Shown here: positions 51,398 through 61,226 of the stretch, one piece after another
Numbering within the stretch: position 1 is the first letter of the stretch
How the letters are laid out: the number at the start of each line of letters is the position of its first letter
From: Bryopsis sp. KO-2023
Lineage: Eukaryota; Chlorophyta; Ulvophyceae; Bryopsidales; Bryopsidaceae
Direction of reading: 5' to 3'
Length of the DNA stretch: 64,000 bases
Assembly (NCBI GenBank): GCA_030272585.1
Contig: BSYQ01000007.1
Span: forward strand, 1,306,001 to 1,370,000
The notes under the pieces: generated by a model
The model's input: the letters and a program-made list of their open reading frames with translations, nothing else
Databases searched by the model: none
Told to the model about the DNA's origin: nothing
Position numbers and translations under genes: made by a program

Positions 51398-52914
51398 ATG
51401 GCGCGTGTCGCAAAGGGCACCGTTCAATTCCAAGCCGCAAGCCTCGCGAAATTTCGTTTTCCCAGGAAACGAACGGTGTGTAGAAGTGGTGGGAAAAATG
51501 ACGAGGGTGCTCCTTTCCAAGTTAACAGGCTGGCTGCAAAGATAAGGTACCCAGGTATTGACTTCATATCCCAACATCAATTTTTTCCCCCTTTTTTTTT
51601 TGCTGGAGAAGCCTCCTCCAATAGTAAAGCTTCCATGGTCCCTCCACACACATATACACACACACCCTTAACAAAAAAGAATCGGGGGTTCTTCTACATC
51701 AATATATGCGATACCATCACATAAATTGCTGGAAATTTCTCGATCGGTTGAATGTCTGTCATGCAGGCAGAAGAAGGATCAAATGAAGGCTACCTTGGAT
51801 GAACTAGGGGAAGAGGGTTTGGAGGAAAAGCTGAAAAGAGCAACAGAAGTCCCTCCGTCGATGCCACACAGATTAGCATATCTTGTGCAGGACATAATGC
51901 ATCCTCAGCCAGGTGTTTTTCGTCAGGTGTAGTAGCCCCACAACAGTTTTGAGCCAAAATTCGGGGATTTAAAAACCCTCATCCCCAGGCAATCCCTGAA
52001 CATATCTGCGAGTTCACATTTGCTTTCACAATGGTGCCTGAAAGCCTCAGGGTCAATTAGTTTTGTCAAATTTAAAAACACGCACCAAATTGGAACAAAA
52101 TGGAAACCTAGTGTGGTCGTTTTTTTTGTGTTTTTTTTTGCTGGTGGGGCAGTGCTTGTGTTCGAGGTCGCTCGCCCCACATCTGCAAGCGAACTGTCGG
52201 AATTAGTCAGCGTTGCGGAGGACTTCGTGAAGAACGGGGCAGAGGCTCTTTGCGTTTCGATGGACTCACCTACAGGCTTGAAAGATCTGTTCGGTGTCTG
52301 CCAAGCTGTCAAGGTCCCTGTTGTTGCACGGGATTGGTTCATCCACCCACTTCAGGTATCAAAGACACCCCTCCCCCAGAAAATCTCATCTGTTGTCATG
52401 TTGATTGGAAGTTTCATTCCCGTAGCATTAGGCGTGGTGGCAGTCCATCGTTTCAGATTTTCAGAGGGACTGGTTGAACTGCACGAGTTTGGTTCGGCCT
52501 TGCATGGAGAAAAAGAACCTTGTTTTTCCCCCTGTGTTTCTGCAGCTTGTGGAAGCAAGGGAGGCTGGAGCAAGCGGAGTGTTGGGTGTAGTCACCTCTG
52601 TTTCATCGAAGGGAACCCCTGTGATGTCCAGTTTTGCAGCAGCCTTGGGGCTGGATTGTCCGGTGGAAGTCGTGAACAAGCAAGAAGTTGATGCGATGGA
52701 TCAAATGGGGGTGCCGTTTTTCGCTGTAAATGTTTCTGTGGGGCTGACCCTGTCGATTCCTGGCATATCCTCTGATATCGCACGGGGAGTGATCAGCGGT
52801 TTGCCTTTTGGGTCGGTGTCACTTGTCGGTGTCCGGAGCATGGAAGAAGCTAGAAGTGCGAGAGAGGTGAAGGCATTTGAAATTATGTTTGGACATCGTG
52901 GTCCTATCTTCTGA
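51398..52914 (+). CDS. indole-3-glycerol-phosphate-synthase-like TIM barrel, catalytic lysines missing
   Basis: Exons 51398-51546, 51767-51912, 52153-52355 and 52546-52914 make 288 residues. The N-terminus (MARVAKGTVQFQAASLAKF) is transit-peptide-like. The barrel follows IGPS (TrpC) order: VLVFEVARPTSASEL for the usual IAEVKxASPS strand; GAEALCVSMDS; VPVVARDWFIHPLQLVEAREAGA for the usual VLxKDFIxDxYQ; CPVEVVNKQEVDAM; and FFAVNVSVGL. The general-acid and substrate lysines at the first and third blocks are Ala and Arg here, while the Glu residues and Asn remain. The end lacks the usual AESGI block. I infer a barrel related to IGPS that probably does not catalyse the normal reaction. It may have another ligand or a regulatory role. 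Confidence 0.75.
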
Positions 52915-53755
52915 ATGGAGGGTGCATGATTACGCATTCAAAATGAATGCGTTTCTCAGTGTCACTATAAGCTTCAAGGTGGTATCATGCTTCAACCAAT
53001 CTCATTGGAAAGTCTGATATTGCCTCTACAGGCCAAAACAAAAGTGATGTGGAGGTTCTGTCCATCACCCCAACAACTTTTTTTCTGCTGCAAAAGAGAG
53101 GGGTTGGATGTCCTAGATGGAACATAGTGACCTGCATGTCGCTCTGAGTGTGTTGAGCAACTTCAAAAGGGATTGTTTTTTTAGTGGGGTCGGTGGTGTT
53201 GTGTGTTTGGTAGGCTGGGGCCGATATCTTGCTGGTGAAGGAGGAATTATCGTCGAGATGGGAAGGCACGACGAAAGAGCTCATCGTTGAGTTAAGGTAT
53301 GTCACGAGCGGAGATGACTGACAGGTAAAAAAAACATATAACGAATGCTTTCTGATGCACAGGGACGGAAAGGGCTGTTGAGCAGGGGGGACATGTAAAA
53401 AGAGAATATGGTGGAACCCATAGAGGCGCTTTTGCTGCAGAACCAGATCATATTAACAGCAACTTCCATTAGCTTTACCCTCATCGGACAGCTTGCCATA
53501 CAGGAAAAACATCCACTAGTCTACAACCCCCCTCAGTCTTCCTCTAGTCTACACCCTCTCAGTCTTTCCCTTAGTTTACTTCACAGCGATTCTTGCAGGC
53601 ATCCCTTTCCCTTTTTTTTCCACCCTGATAAAAAAAAAGGCAGCTTTGATATGTTCACACACCACCACGGTTGCACCCCAGCTATGAGCATCAGGAGGAG
53701 GCATGGGCAAAAATAAGCAAAAAAAATCAACGATTTTGCCTTGGAAGTTGTCACT
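52915..53755. other. intergenic, convergent 3' ends
   Basis: Spacer between the IGPS-like gene and the minus-strand PDK1 gene. It includes a near-duplicate of about 15 bases (cctcagtcttcctctagtctacaccctctcagtc at 53530-53565 contains two ctcagtctt-type copies). No gene seen. Confidence 0.45.
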
Positions 53756-55682
53756 TCACCCTAGTTTCGGATTTGGTACGAAGTCATACTGCACTGGGAG
53801 CGCATTTGCTAGCGTCTTGAGGTCCCAGTCCAAATCATCCTCCTCGGGATTGTGTTCGGGACGTCGTATGAAACCTGGTGCTTTTCCTGATCTCACCTTT
53901 TCCCACTCAATGCCGCTGAAAAATTCATGTTTTTTCAACTCCTCCAAATCGTCGCACCCTGCACAAGCAACCAACCAAACCAATGAGTGGGGGGTTTCGC
54001 TACTTCTGGGTGTGGGATTTCTTTGTTTCCTTGTGAATGTGAAGAAGTGTTTATTGAGCCGCACCAAGTCTGGCCTCTGGCTGGAGCTGAAGCAATGCAT
54101 CGACCAGGTCTTTTGCCAATCCTGGGAAATCGTCTGGATAGGAAAACTCTCGGCTCGATATATTTTGATATGTCAGGTATTCACTTCCCCCCTGCAAACC
54201 ACCAATACTCAAAAAGGTGTAGAAATGTGTAGCTTTGCAAGTCTGTCAATGAGAACATTTAACTATTCAAAGGATTGATTACAATAAATAAATAAAAACA
54301 CATACACTTATTATTTATTAAAATATTGCTAAAGCCTCGGCCAAGCATCACACGGTGTAAGGAAAAAATGGGCGATAGAGCTAACACTCGGATCTTATTG
54401 CAGAATTGGGGAAAAAGCAAAAAAATAAGGGAAAAAAAGAAAGAAAAAGAAAAAACACACTCGTTCTGCTTACATTAATGTGGACTCGACACCCACCCTG
54501 AAAGGCGGTCTTCCTGCAAACATTTGATACACAACGCATCCCAGCCCCCACAGATCCGTTGCGAACGAAACCCGAGTGTTTTCCAAAACTTCGGGGGCCA
54601 CGTAATCTGCAGTGCCGACGAACGAAACTCTCCTTTTCCGCTTGCCTTCGTTCGGTTTTGCATTCAAGTCTTTGGCACACCCAAAGTCGATTATTTTCAA
54701 ATGCCCCTCCTCCGTCATCACCAGGTTTTCTGGCTTGATATCCCTTTCAAAGTGAAACACCACCACACAGCCCCTCAGAGATCGAACAATTTACCAAGCA
54801 ACTTTCGTTGCATCCAGGTTTGCACGCCCACTGACCTGTGAATAATTCCGACCGTCCTGAAATACTCCAGAATTAGAACCACTTCAGCAGCATAGAACAC
54901 CGCACTCTCGAACCCCAGGTTCTTCCTCTGTTGAATTCAAAACAAAAACAAAAATCAGGTTACAACTACATTCATTGAATTGGACTGGTTTCACACGACC
55001 AACAGGCCAAGTGCACCCCGTTCACGGAAAAGAACCACCGTATCATCCCAATGTCCATATCTATACAAATATGTGTGTGTGTGATATATGTTAAGAAAAA
55101 TAGAAAAATACATAGCATGGAGGTGGGTTTGGGATTTGCAACAGGTGTTGCGAAAAACAAGTGCTCACACACGAATATAGAACACGTATGAATCGAATGC
55201 CGTTTTTTGGTGACTCTTACTTGCCTCCAAAATTTGATCGGCCAGCTCTCCTTGAGTGCAGAGCTCTTGCCCAAAATCTAATGCACACATATTTCATCAA
55301 ATACACAGAGGAGATTGGCTTCCACAAGCCATCCAGAAACGTTCCAATCAATTTTCTTAAGAGAAAAGGTCTGATAATGAAATCTAGTGAAGTTTTGTGA
55401 TTAAAATCAGTGCCTGGAAAATCACAATCTGTTTATTATCTTCTTCTTGACTAAATGCTTGTTAATTTTGTCGTTGTTTTCAAGTTGCTGCAACTTTTCA
55501 TTCGATTTTTCTAGGCCACCTTTCACCATTACAATTCCGTTGGTAGGATCCAAATACATATATAAAAACATATGTTTGGTAGGACCCAAATGTTTCAACA
55601 AGAGATTCAAACATATCAAATCACCTAGCAGTGGTCAAGCCCCCAATACTGTTTTGGCATTTGTCAAACAGCCCCCTTTATT

Positions 55683-55726
<44 letters not shown>

Positions 55727-56255
55727 ACACGGAAATAAAACTAACACTCACACAGATGGCAGTGGTCTTGGAAGGTAAAGTAGAGCTTAGCAACTCCGTC
55801 GTCGTCCAGTCTGTCGAGGATGTTCCTTTCTTGAACCACGTACTCCGTCAAATTGTTTCGTTTGATCACCGTTTTGTCGACCATTTTCACAGCGTACTCC
55901 ATTTTGGTGACCTTGTGGATGCAGTGAGCAACGGCCGAGCAGCTTCCCGCTCCAAGTCGACGCACTATTTCGAAATCAGATATTTTCCAGTTCACCCTGA
56001 CGTCAACCACGCGAGAATGTGTTTTTTTCCCCTCTCTTTGTTGATACAACGTTCAAGCCATCTAAAAACTTCGAGGAGGCGTTCCATATGCGACATTCTT
56101 TGAGCGTTGCGGCGTCCTCCCGACAGAACTTCGCCACCTCCGGCAACATGATAACGTCACCAGAATGAATCCCATTCTCAAGTTTCTTACCTAGGCGCCG
56201 AGTAGCTGCGGCTTCCTTCTCTGTCTTTTGGAGCATTTTCCGAGTCCTCGCTCAT
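53756..56255 (-). CDS. PDK1: PDK1-type AGC kinase without PH domain
   Basis: 3-phosphoinositide-dependent kinase 1, the activation-loop kinase for other AGC kinases. Exons (minus): 56255-56191, 55996-55752, 55278-55226, 54927-54836, 54743-54497, 54191-54065, 53958-53756; the sum is 344 codons. Motifs are LGAGSCSAVAHC, YAVKMVDKTVIKRNN, VVQERNILDRLDDDGVAKLY, YFTFQDHCHLYFG, HRDIKPENLVM, IDFGCAKDL and the PDK1 activation loop SFVGTADYVAPEVL, then RPPFRGGSEYLTYQ. The protein ends about 60 residues after the kinase domain, so the C-terminal PH domain of animal and vascular-plant PDK1 is absent, as reported for some basal plants and algae. The first exon was chosen for phase: its AG end fits the acceptor at 55997. 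The intron after 55226 has a GC donor. Confidence 0.9.
55683..55724. repeat. (TTTA)n microsatellite in intron
   Basis: About ten TTTA/ATTT units in an intron of the PDK1 gene. Confidence 0.9.
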
Positions 56256-56443
56256 CGTGGGAAAAAAATTGCGAGACTGTGCCCGACGTCAACAGTTTTT
56301 CAGCTTCTTGTCGTTTTCAACCACGGCTGAACGAACGCTAAAAAGGAATGACAGAATTGCCAGATACTCGTACGACACGCACGGGGCATAAATAGACGTC
56401 ACACAAACGCAACGCGGACTTTGAACTCCCAAAGAGGAGCGCG
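56256..56443. promoter_or_regulatory. bidirectional promoter, 188 bp
   Basis: The PDK1 start (minus) and the start of the basic mitochondrial-type protein (plus) are 188 bases apart. The segment is GC-richer than other spacers and has tgacgtca-like half sites (gacgtcac at about 56394, gacgtcaac at about 56285). That these are bZIP sites is a guess. Confidence 0.5.
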
Positions 56444-57843
56444 ATGTCGTTACTTTTGCCGACGCTAAGGAGCTTGAATTGCGGGGTAGCGTACAGAGGG
56501 GTGAGCGAACTCGGTTTCTGGGCTTCGGGAAAAAGACTGTGCACGACGGACGTGGCATCATCCGAAGCAGCCCCCGACCCATCCCCAGCTCCGCGTAAAA
56601 AAAAAGCCCCCCCAAAGAAGCCTCCACCCCCGCCTCTGTCCAGTGATGAATACAATGAAAAGAAAGCGGAATTTGGGAGAAGCATGAAGGAGTTGAGGAG
56701 GGGGTTGTACAAAGATCTGGAGAAGCGAAGGACAAAGGTTAAAGAAGTCGAGGGCCAGCGAATCGCTGCGGTTCAAAAGGGGAGAGAAATCAAAGCTGCT
56801 AGAAAAAAAGCTGAGAAAACTCGAGGAGCGGACGAACATGCGAAAGAGCTCAAGGAACTCCAGGAACAATGTGTGAGTAGAATTTTTTGTTTTCAATTAA
56901 TTCATTTTAATTTATTTTGTTTTTTTGGGGGGGGGACAAAATGGGCAACATTCAGTGTGCTTGTAGTCTTTTAGAAGAATAAGATAAAGTGAAGTTTGAA
57001 CAGTGACTTTTCAATTGCGAAGAATAGATTTGAGGATATCTGCACTTGGATTGCCATACTGTTTGATCTCTGTTTTTGTGAAACAGTGTCGATGATTGAA
57101 TCAATACATATTCGAATTTCCTTTTTTCTAGTTCTCAGATATATATTTATACCTATGTATCAGAACAGAAATGCTTGTTATTATATATGGTTAACAGCGG
57201 AGTGACTGATTGTGCACGCTTGGCTCGTATACTCAGGCAATCAGCCGAGCTGCTTCGGCAAAGAGACAAGCTATTAGAGAATCCTTATTGGAGCAAGCAA
57301 GGAATGAGAGGTAGGGGAAGTCAGGACTTGCTGATCCAGGTGTGAACCGCTGGGAAACCATTTGGGGTCAACAATACATTCCCCCAAAGAAACAACTCAC
57401 AGAAACAAATAGGCAAAAAAACAACGCCCACATCCATTTTCGAACTGTGCTTGTGATCTGCGATCACGCAGAAGCAATTTGTTGATCTGACCCTAGTCCT
57501 TGAAATCTTCATCAATCGTGTTTGTCACTGCGTCGGCCATTAGATAGGACTCCCCCTCAGAATCCTACAGCTGGTGAGTATCAAATAACAAGGTAACAAG
57601 CAGAGGGCTGGGCAGCTTCTGAAAAATGGAGTGGAGGATGCTTGGTGCAGAGAGATTTTCGGGCTGAACTAGCATGGGTTCGTTTGTGAACACGTCGTTG
57701 ATGGTGGGCTGTTGTGATGTTATTTCAGGAGGGAGTATCTGCTGCTCGAAAGCAAAACATGGATCACCCGAGAGAAGCTGGACCAGAGAATCGACTACGC
57801 TTTCACAATGCCAGATATGTCATTGTATCCCACAACTGGGTGA
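56444..57843 (+). CDS. putative mitochondrial basic protein (mS26-like?)
   Basis: Exons 56444-56872, 57237-57310 and 57729-57843 make 205 residues with consistent phase. The first ~45 residues (MSLLLPTLRSLNCGVAYRG) lack acids early and look like a mitochondrial presequence. A Lys/Pro stretch (RKKKAPPKKPPPPP) follows, then a long basic helix (KKAEFGRSMKELRRGLYKDL to LLEQARNERREYLL). It ends with ESKTWITREKLDQRIDYAFT. A basic helical body with a W-x-LDxRIDxA end recalls mitochondrial small-subunit protein mS26, but this is a weak match from memory. A structural role in an organelle complex is the most that can be inferred. Confidence 0.65.
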
Positions 57844-58350
57844 CCGACATGCTGGCCACAGGTTTCTTTTGATATGAAACCTTCCTTGTTCCAAGCCATT
57901 CAACCGTGATCTTGGTTGCTGCAGCATGTTGCCGCATGCTGGAGATTCGATACCAGTTTGGTCCAATTTGAGATTTAAGGTGTGGCAGGGAGCATTGATC
58001 GACCCTAGGGTCTAGCTTTGAGAAGAGAGTCTTTTTTGATCTGGACTAGCAGTTTTCAAGCGCATTTTGGGGAATTTTCCTCAGTTTTCCGAACGAGGTA
58101 GCCCACCTTACAATAGACTTCACTTTGGGGGGTAACATGAACCCAGCAACTTCCGAACTGTAATACTAATATGGTTTCAACAATGTTCAACCCCTTCCCC
58201 CAAAAACCTTGTTGAATCCATCAACAAACGCCCAGTTTATCTATCTAGCAATCTCTGCACCAAAACAAGCATCCCCCCCATCCCTGCCGACAATGAAATG
58301 AAATCAACTGTTTTACTGCTACCTATCCATACATAACTCCCGGTTCTTTT
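57844..58350. other. intergenic, convergent 3' ends
   Basis: Spacer between the basic mitochondrial-type gene and the minus-strand YABBY gene. No reading frame or repeat worth naming. Confidence 0.5.
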
Positions 58351-60280
58351 TCAAGAACACACTTGGTCGTCTTCCACCGCAACACTCTCTACTTTCATCC
58401 TTTTCCCCGAATGAACGGGGGAATCTGGATCACTTAATCTCTTCGTCCCCGAACTCACTTCCACTTTCTCTCCGATCGGCTCAGGTGCCTCCTCAACAAC
58501 AGGTCCAGGTTTCTTCGCTGATTCTCCATCAGTTTCAGCACTCGCCACTGCACTATCCCCCACAGTCTCCCCAACCTCAACAATAGCTTCCTCTTCGACT
58601 TTAATGCTCTCCAGTGGAGCCAGTGCACTGTCTATTCTCACTATATCCTCCGGAATATCTGGTGTGTCGACCCCAGTCCCAGCACCTTCCCCAGCAGCCG
58701 TTGGTTTCTCGGACTCTGTCGGTTTTTCGGAATCTGTGGCGGGCACTTTTGCAGGCTCATCTCCAGATGCAATCACAGGCGTCCTCTGGTTGCTGCAGTT
58801 ATTTGGGGACTTAGCCCAATTGCTGGCGGCCTGTTTAAATGCCTCCCTGTGATCCAAATCTGGATGTTCGGATTTGATTCTTTTCACTTCCCGGCTCATG
58901 AACAAGTTGTACGGTGAGGGGTTACGAGGCTTGGTCCCAGTTTTGTCCTTTTTCTTTCTGCGAACGGCTCCGAAGCGGTTTTCACGGATTCCCTGGTTGA
59001 AGTGCTTGGGGGAGTGTTCATCGAAACCTCCGAAGTGAGTTGAGGAATATGGCGACCCAGCAGAATGAGGTTGGAGATCCGATGCATGAAATGGATTCAC
59101 AAACGGCTCCATATGTCCAACATACCCTGGTCGCATCTACAGAACACAGATTTCTGTTCATCAGCTACCACAGCATTTCAAACGAGAAGTGGGCTTTCAG
59201 CATCGATGGATCCATTGGATTTGAAAGAATGTGTAAGTATGGATGCCACGTTGATTTGATTAGCCCACCTGATGCCCGGATAAGTTGTGGTAGCGCGACA
59301 AGGGTGGAGGCTGAACGAGATGGTTCGTTAACGACAGCGATCTGGGATCTTGTCCTGGAACTGAAGGATGGTGGTGGTGGTAATGCGAGCGATGGGGCAT
59401 GTGAGGTGTTTGTGCAGCCATCTATCAATCAAAAGGCAAAAAACTCATTGAAAATCAGGCAACACAATGCATCATCTTACGCATTCAGCAGGGTCGAAAC
59501 GGTTTTCACAATTTTTGAAACCCGATGTTCGTTCTCAAGAGGAGTAATTGCCATACCTGAAACGACTGGTGGGCCTGAGCCTGCCGCTGTGCGTACCCAT
59601 GGTTCACCGCAGTCAAGTTGACTTCCAGCAACCTGAATAAAATCATTGACATTTCTCAGTTTCATTAACTGAAAGGTCTTGTCAAATATCCAGCTCAGAT
59701 ATCCTCCAGTTCCAGACATAATGGGCCTTTTCGTGTTCACCTGTGGCAGCTTCCACAGCTGACAATCACAGGAGTGCCTTCTGGGCAATCAGAGGAAACA
59801 GCTACCTGTGGCAACCAGCAAAGAATATATAAGCAGGGGGTCACCACAACAGAAACCAGTTGAGGCGTGTTGCCCACAGAAAAAATCGGACTTTAAATCG
59901 AGCGAAATTCTCGAAATGCAAGAGGTGGACTTTCAAGTCCCCTTGTTGCGAACAAAGTTTTTTCTGATGGACGGTGGGGTCTCCATCACTCGGCCAGCTA
60001 CGCAAACGAATCAAGATACCCAACGCACAAGCCTGGAGCTACGAAGCGATTCGTGGAATCATCGCAAGAAATCAACCTCGATTCCCGCAATTGCAGCTCA
60101 CTGTCGTTAACCCCAAGTCGACAAGCCCAACATTATGGATAGCCTCGAGTAAAAAAACCCGTCCTCGTCCCATGCCCTTACCTCAAGAAGAGCTCTACAG
60201 TCTTTCGCTTCACATTGGACTCGCACGCTGGTCGGCCTGGCCGCCACCGGTTCGCCATTGTTTTGGAAAAAAGCTGCCAT
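58351..60280 (-). CDS. YABBY: YABBY-type transcription factor
   Basis: Complete YABBY architecture in five exons (60280-60182, 59805-59741, 59632-59557, 59421-59269, 59136-58351), 393 codons in phase. The N-terminal zinc finger reads VQCEAKDCRALLEVAVSS then VIVSCGSCHRLLEVN: Cys23/28 and Cys50/53, with the downstream LLxVN of plant YABBYs. The first Cys pair is spaced by four residues rather than two. The C-terminal HMG-like YABBY domain (about residues 202-243) reads RNPSPYNLFMSREVKRIKSE, HPDLDHREAFKQAASNWAKS, very close to land-plant YABBYs. Between them is a His/Pro/Ser-rich linker; a long acidic tail with a KRMK cluster follows. YABBYs are DNA-binding factors of leaf polarity in seed plants. 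YABBY-like genes have been reported in some prasinophytes, from memory. The role here is unknown. Confidence 0.88.
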
Positions 60281-61226
60281 CGTCTAATAAGAAGTCGCCG
60301 TCAAGCGTATGGGACTGCGTTCTGAATAGTGCGAAAGTTGAGTTGAAAGGAACAGCGTAGGAAGGGCAAGCTGATAGTCATCGAACAGACGAAGGATCAG
60401 AAGGAGTTGACACTCGTCCCGTCCAAGAATATGAACGAGATGGGACTGTCCGCGTTACGTTGGAATTTCTGATGTTTTCTATGTCGTCCAACACAAAAAT
60501 CCTGGAGTTCGGAGGCGTCTGCCTCTCTGCCCAGATATTCGCAACCAACAATCAATCAATTACAGCGAAGAGGCCATATTTTTTCGAAACCAACACCAAT
60601 AATTACACACAAAAAAAAGAAGAAAGCGGAAAGGGACCTCAGCACACAGAAGGAGGATAGTATTGGCGGCAAGGATAGTTGAACAGAAGAAAAGGCAAAG
60701 GAAGGGGAAATTCCACAATGCTTCAAGACTGCTTCATCAACAGCTGACCAACAGTTCAGGATTCGTGCATCTCGAAAGCGACATTGATCGGCATCAATCC
60801 AAAGGCAGCTCAGAGTTGCTCAAGCATTTTGTCTTGGGGAAAAGGATTCTTATCGGGTTGTGTTTGAATCGCGGCGTGGGTTGAATCATTGTGCTCTTCT
60901 TTGTGGTTCGTCTTGTAATTATTTGGTTGGTCGTGTCTTTGTTTGTCGTTCTTCTTGTGAGCTCCACTCCAATTCCAATTGGTGTGGAGCCCCAGGAGAT
61001 ATGAACGAAAAAGGCGGCGCTAGGGTTGTCTTAATATATTTCGAGATATCTACGGTTGGCGAAGACGGATAAGAAGACGAGCAACTGACGCACTGGCACC
61101 AACAGCTCGGAATTCTGTTATCCTGGCTGTTAACAGTATAGAGTGTACCCGATGCACAAGTTTCTCTTGCTTTACACCTCACTGTCTCTGAAATCGGGGC
61201 AAAGAGGGCCCTGAGGTCTATGTTAC
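60281..61226. promoter_or_regulatory. divergent intergenic region
   Basis: 946 bases between the divergent starts of the YABBY gene (minus) and the LRR-TSP1 gene (plus). Short frames on both strands lack family features. Both promoters should lie here; no element could be recognised. Confidence 0.45.

Noticed and set aside
56003-56236. Minus frame MLQKTEKEAAATRR as the PDK1 start
   Set aside because: Its frame cannot be joined to the kinase exon; the ATG at 56255 in another frame gives the right phase with the gtaaga donor.
59040-59621. 193-codon plus-strand open frame
   Set aside because: It is antisense to three phased YABBY exons and has no ATG start or family features.
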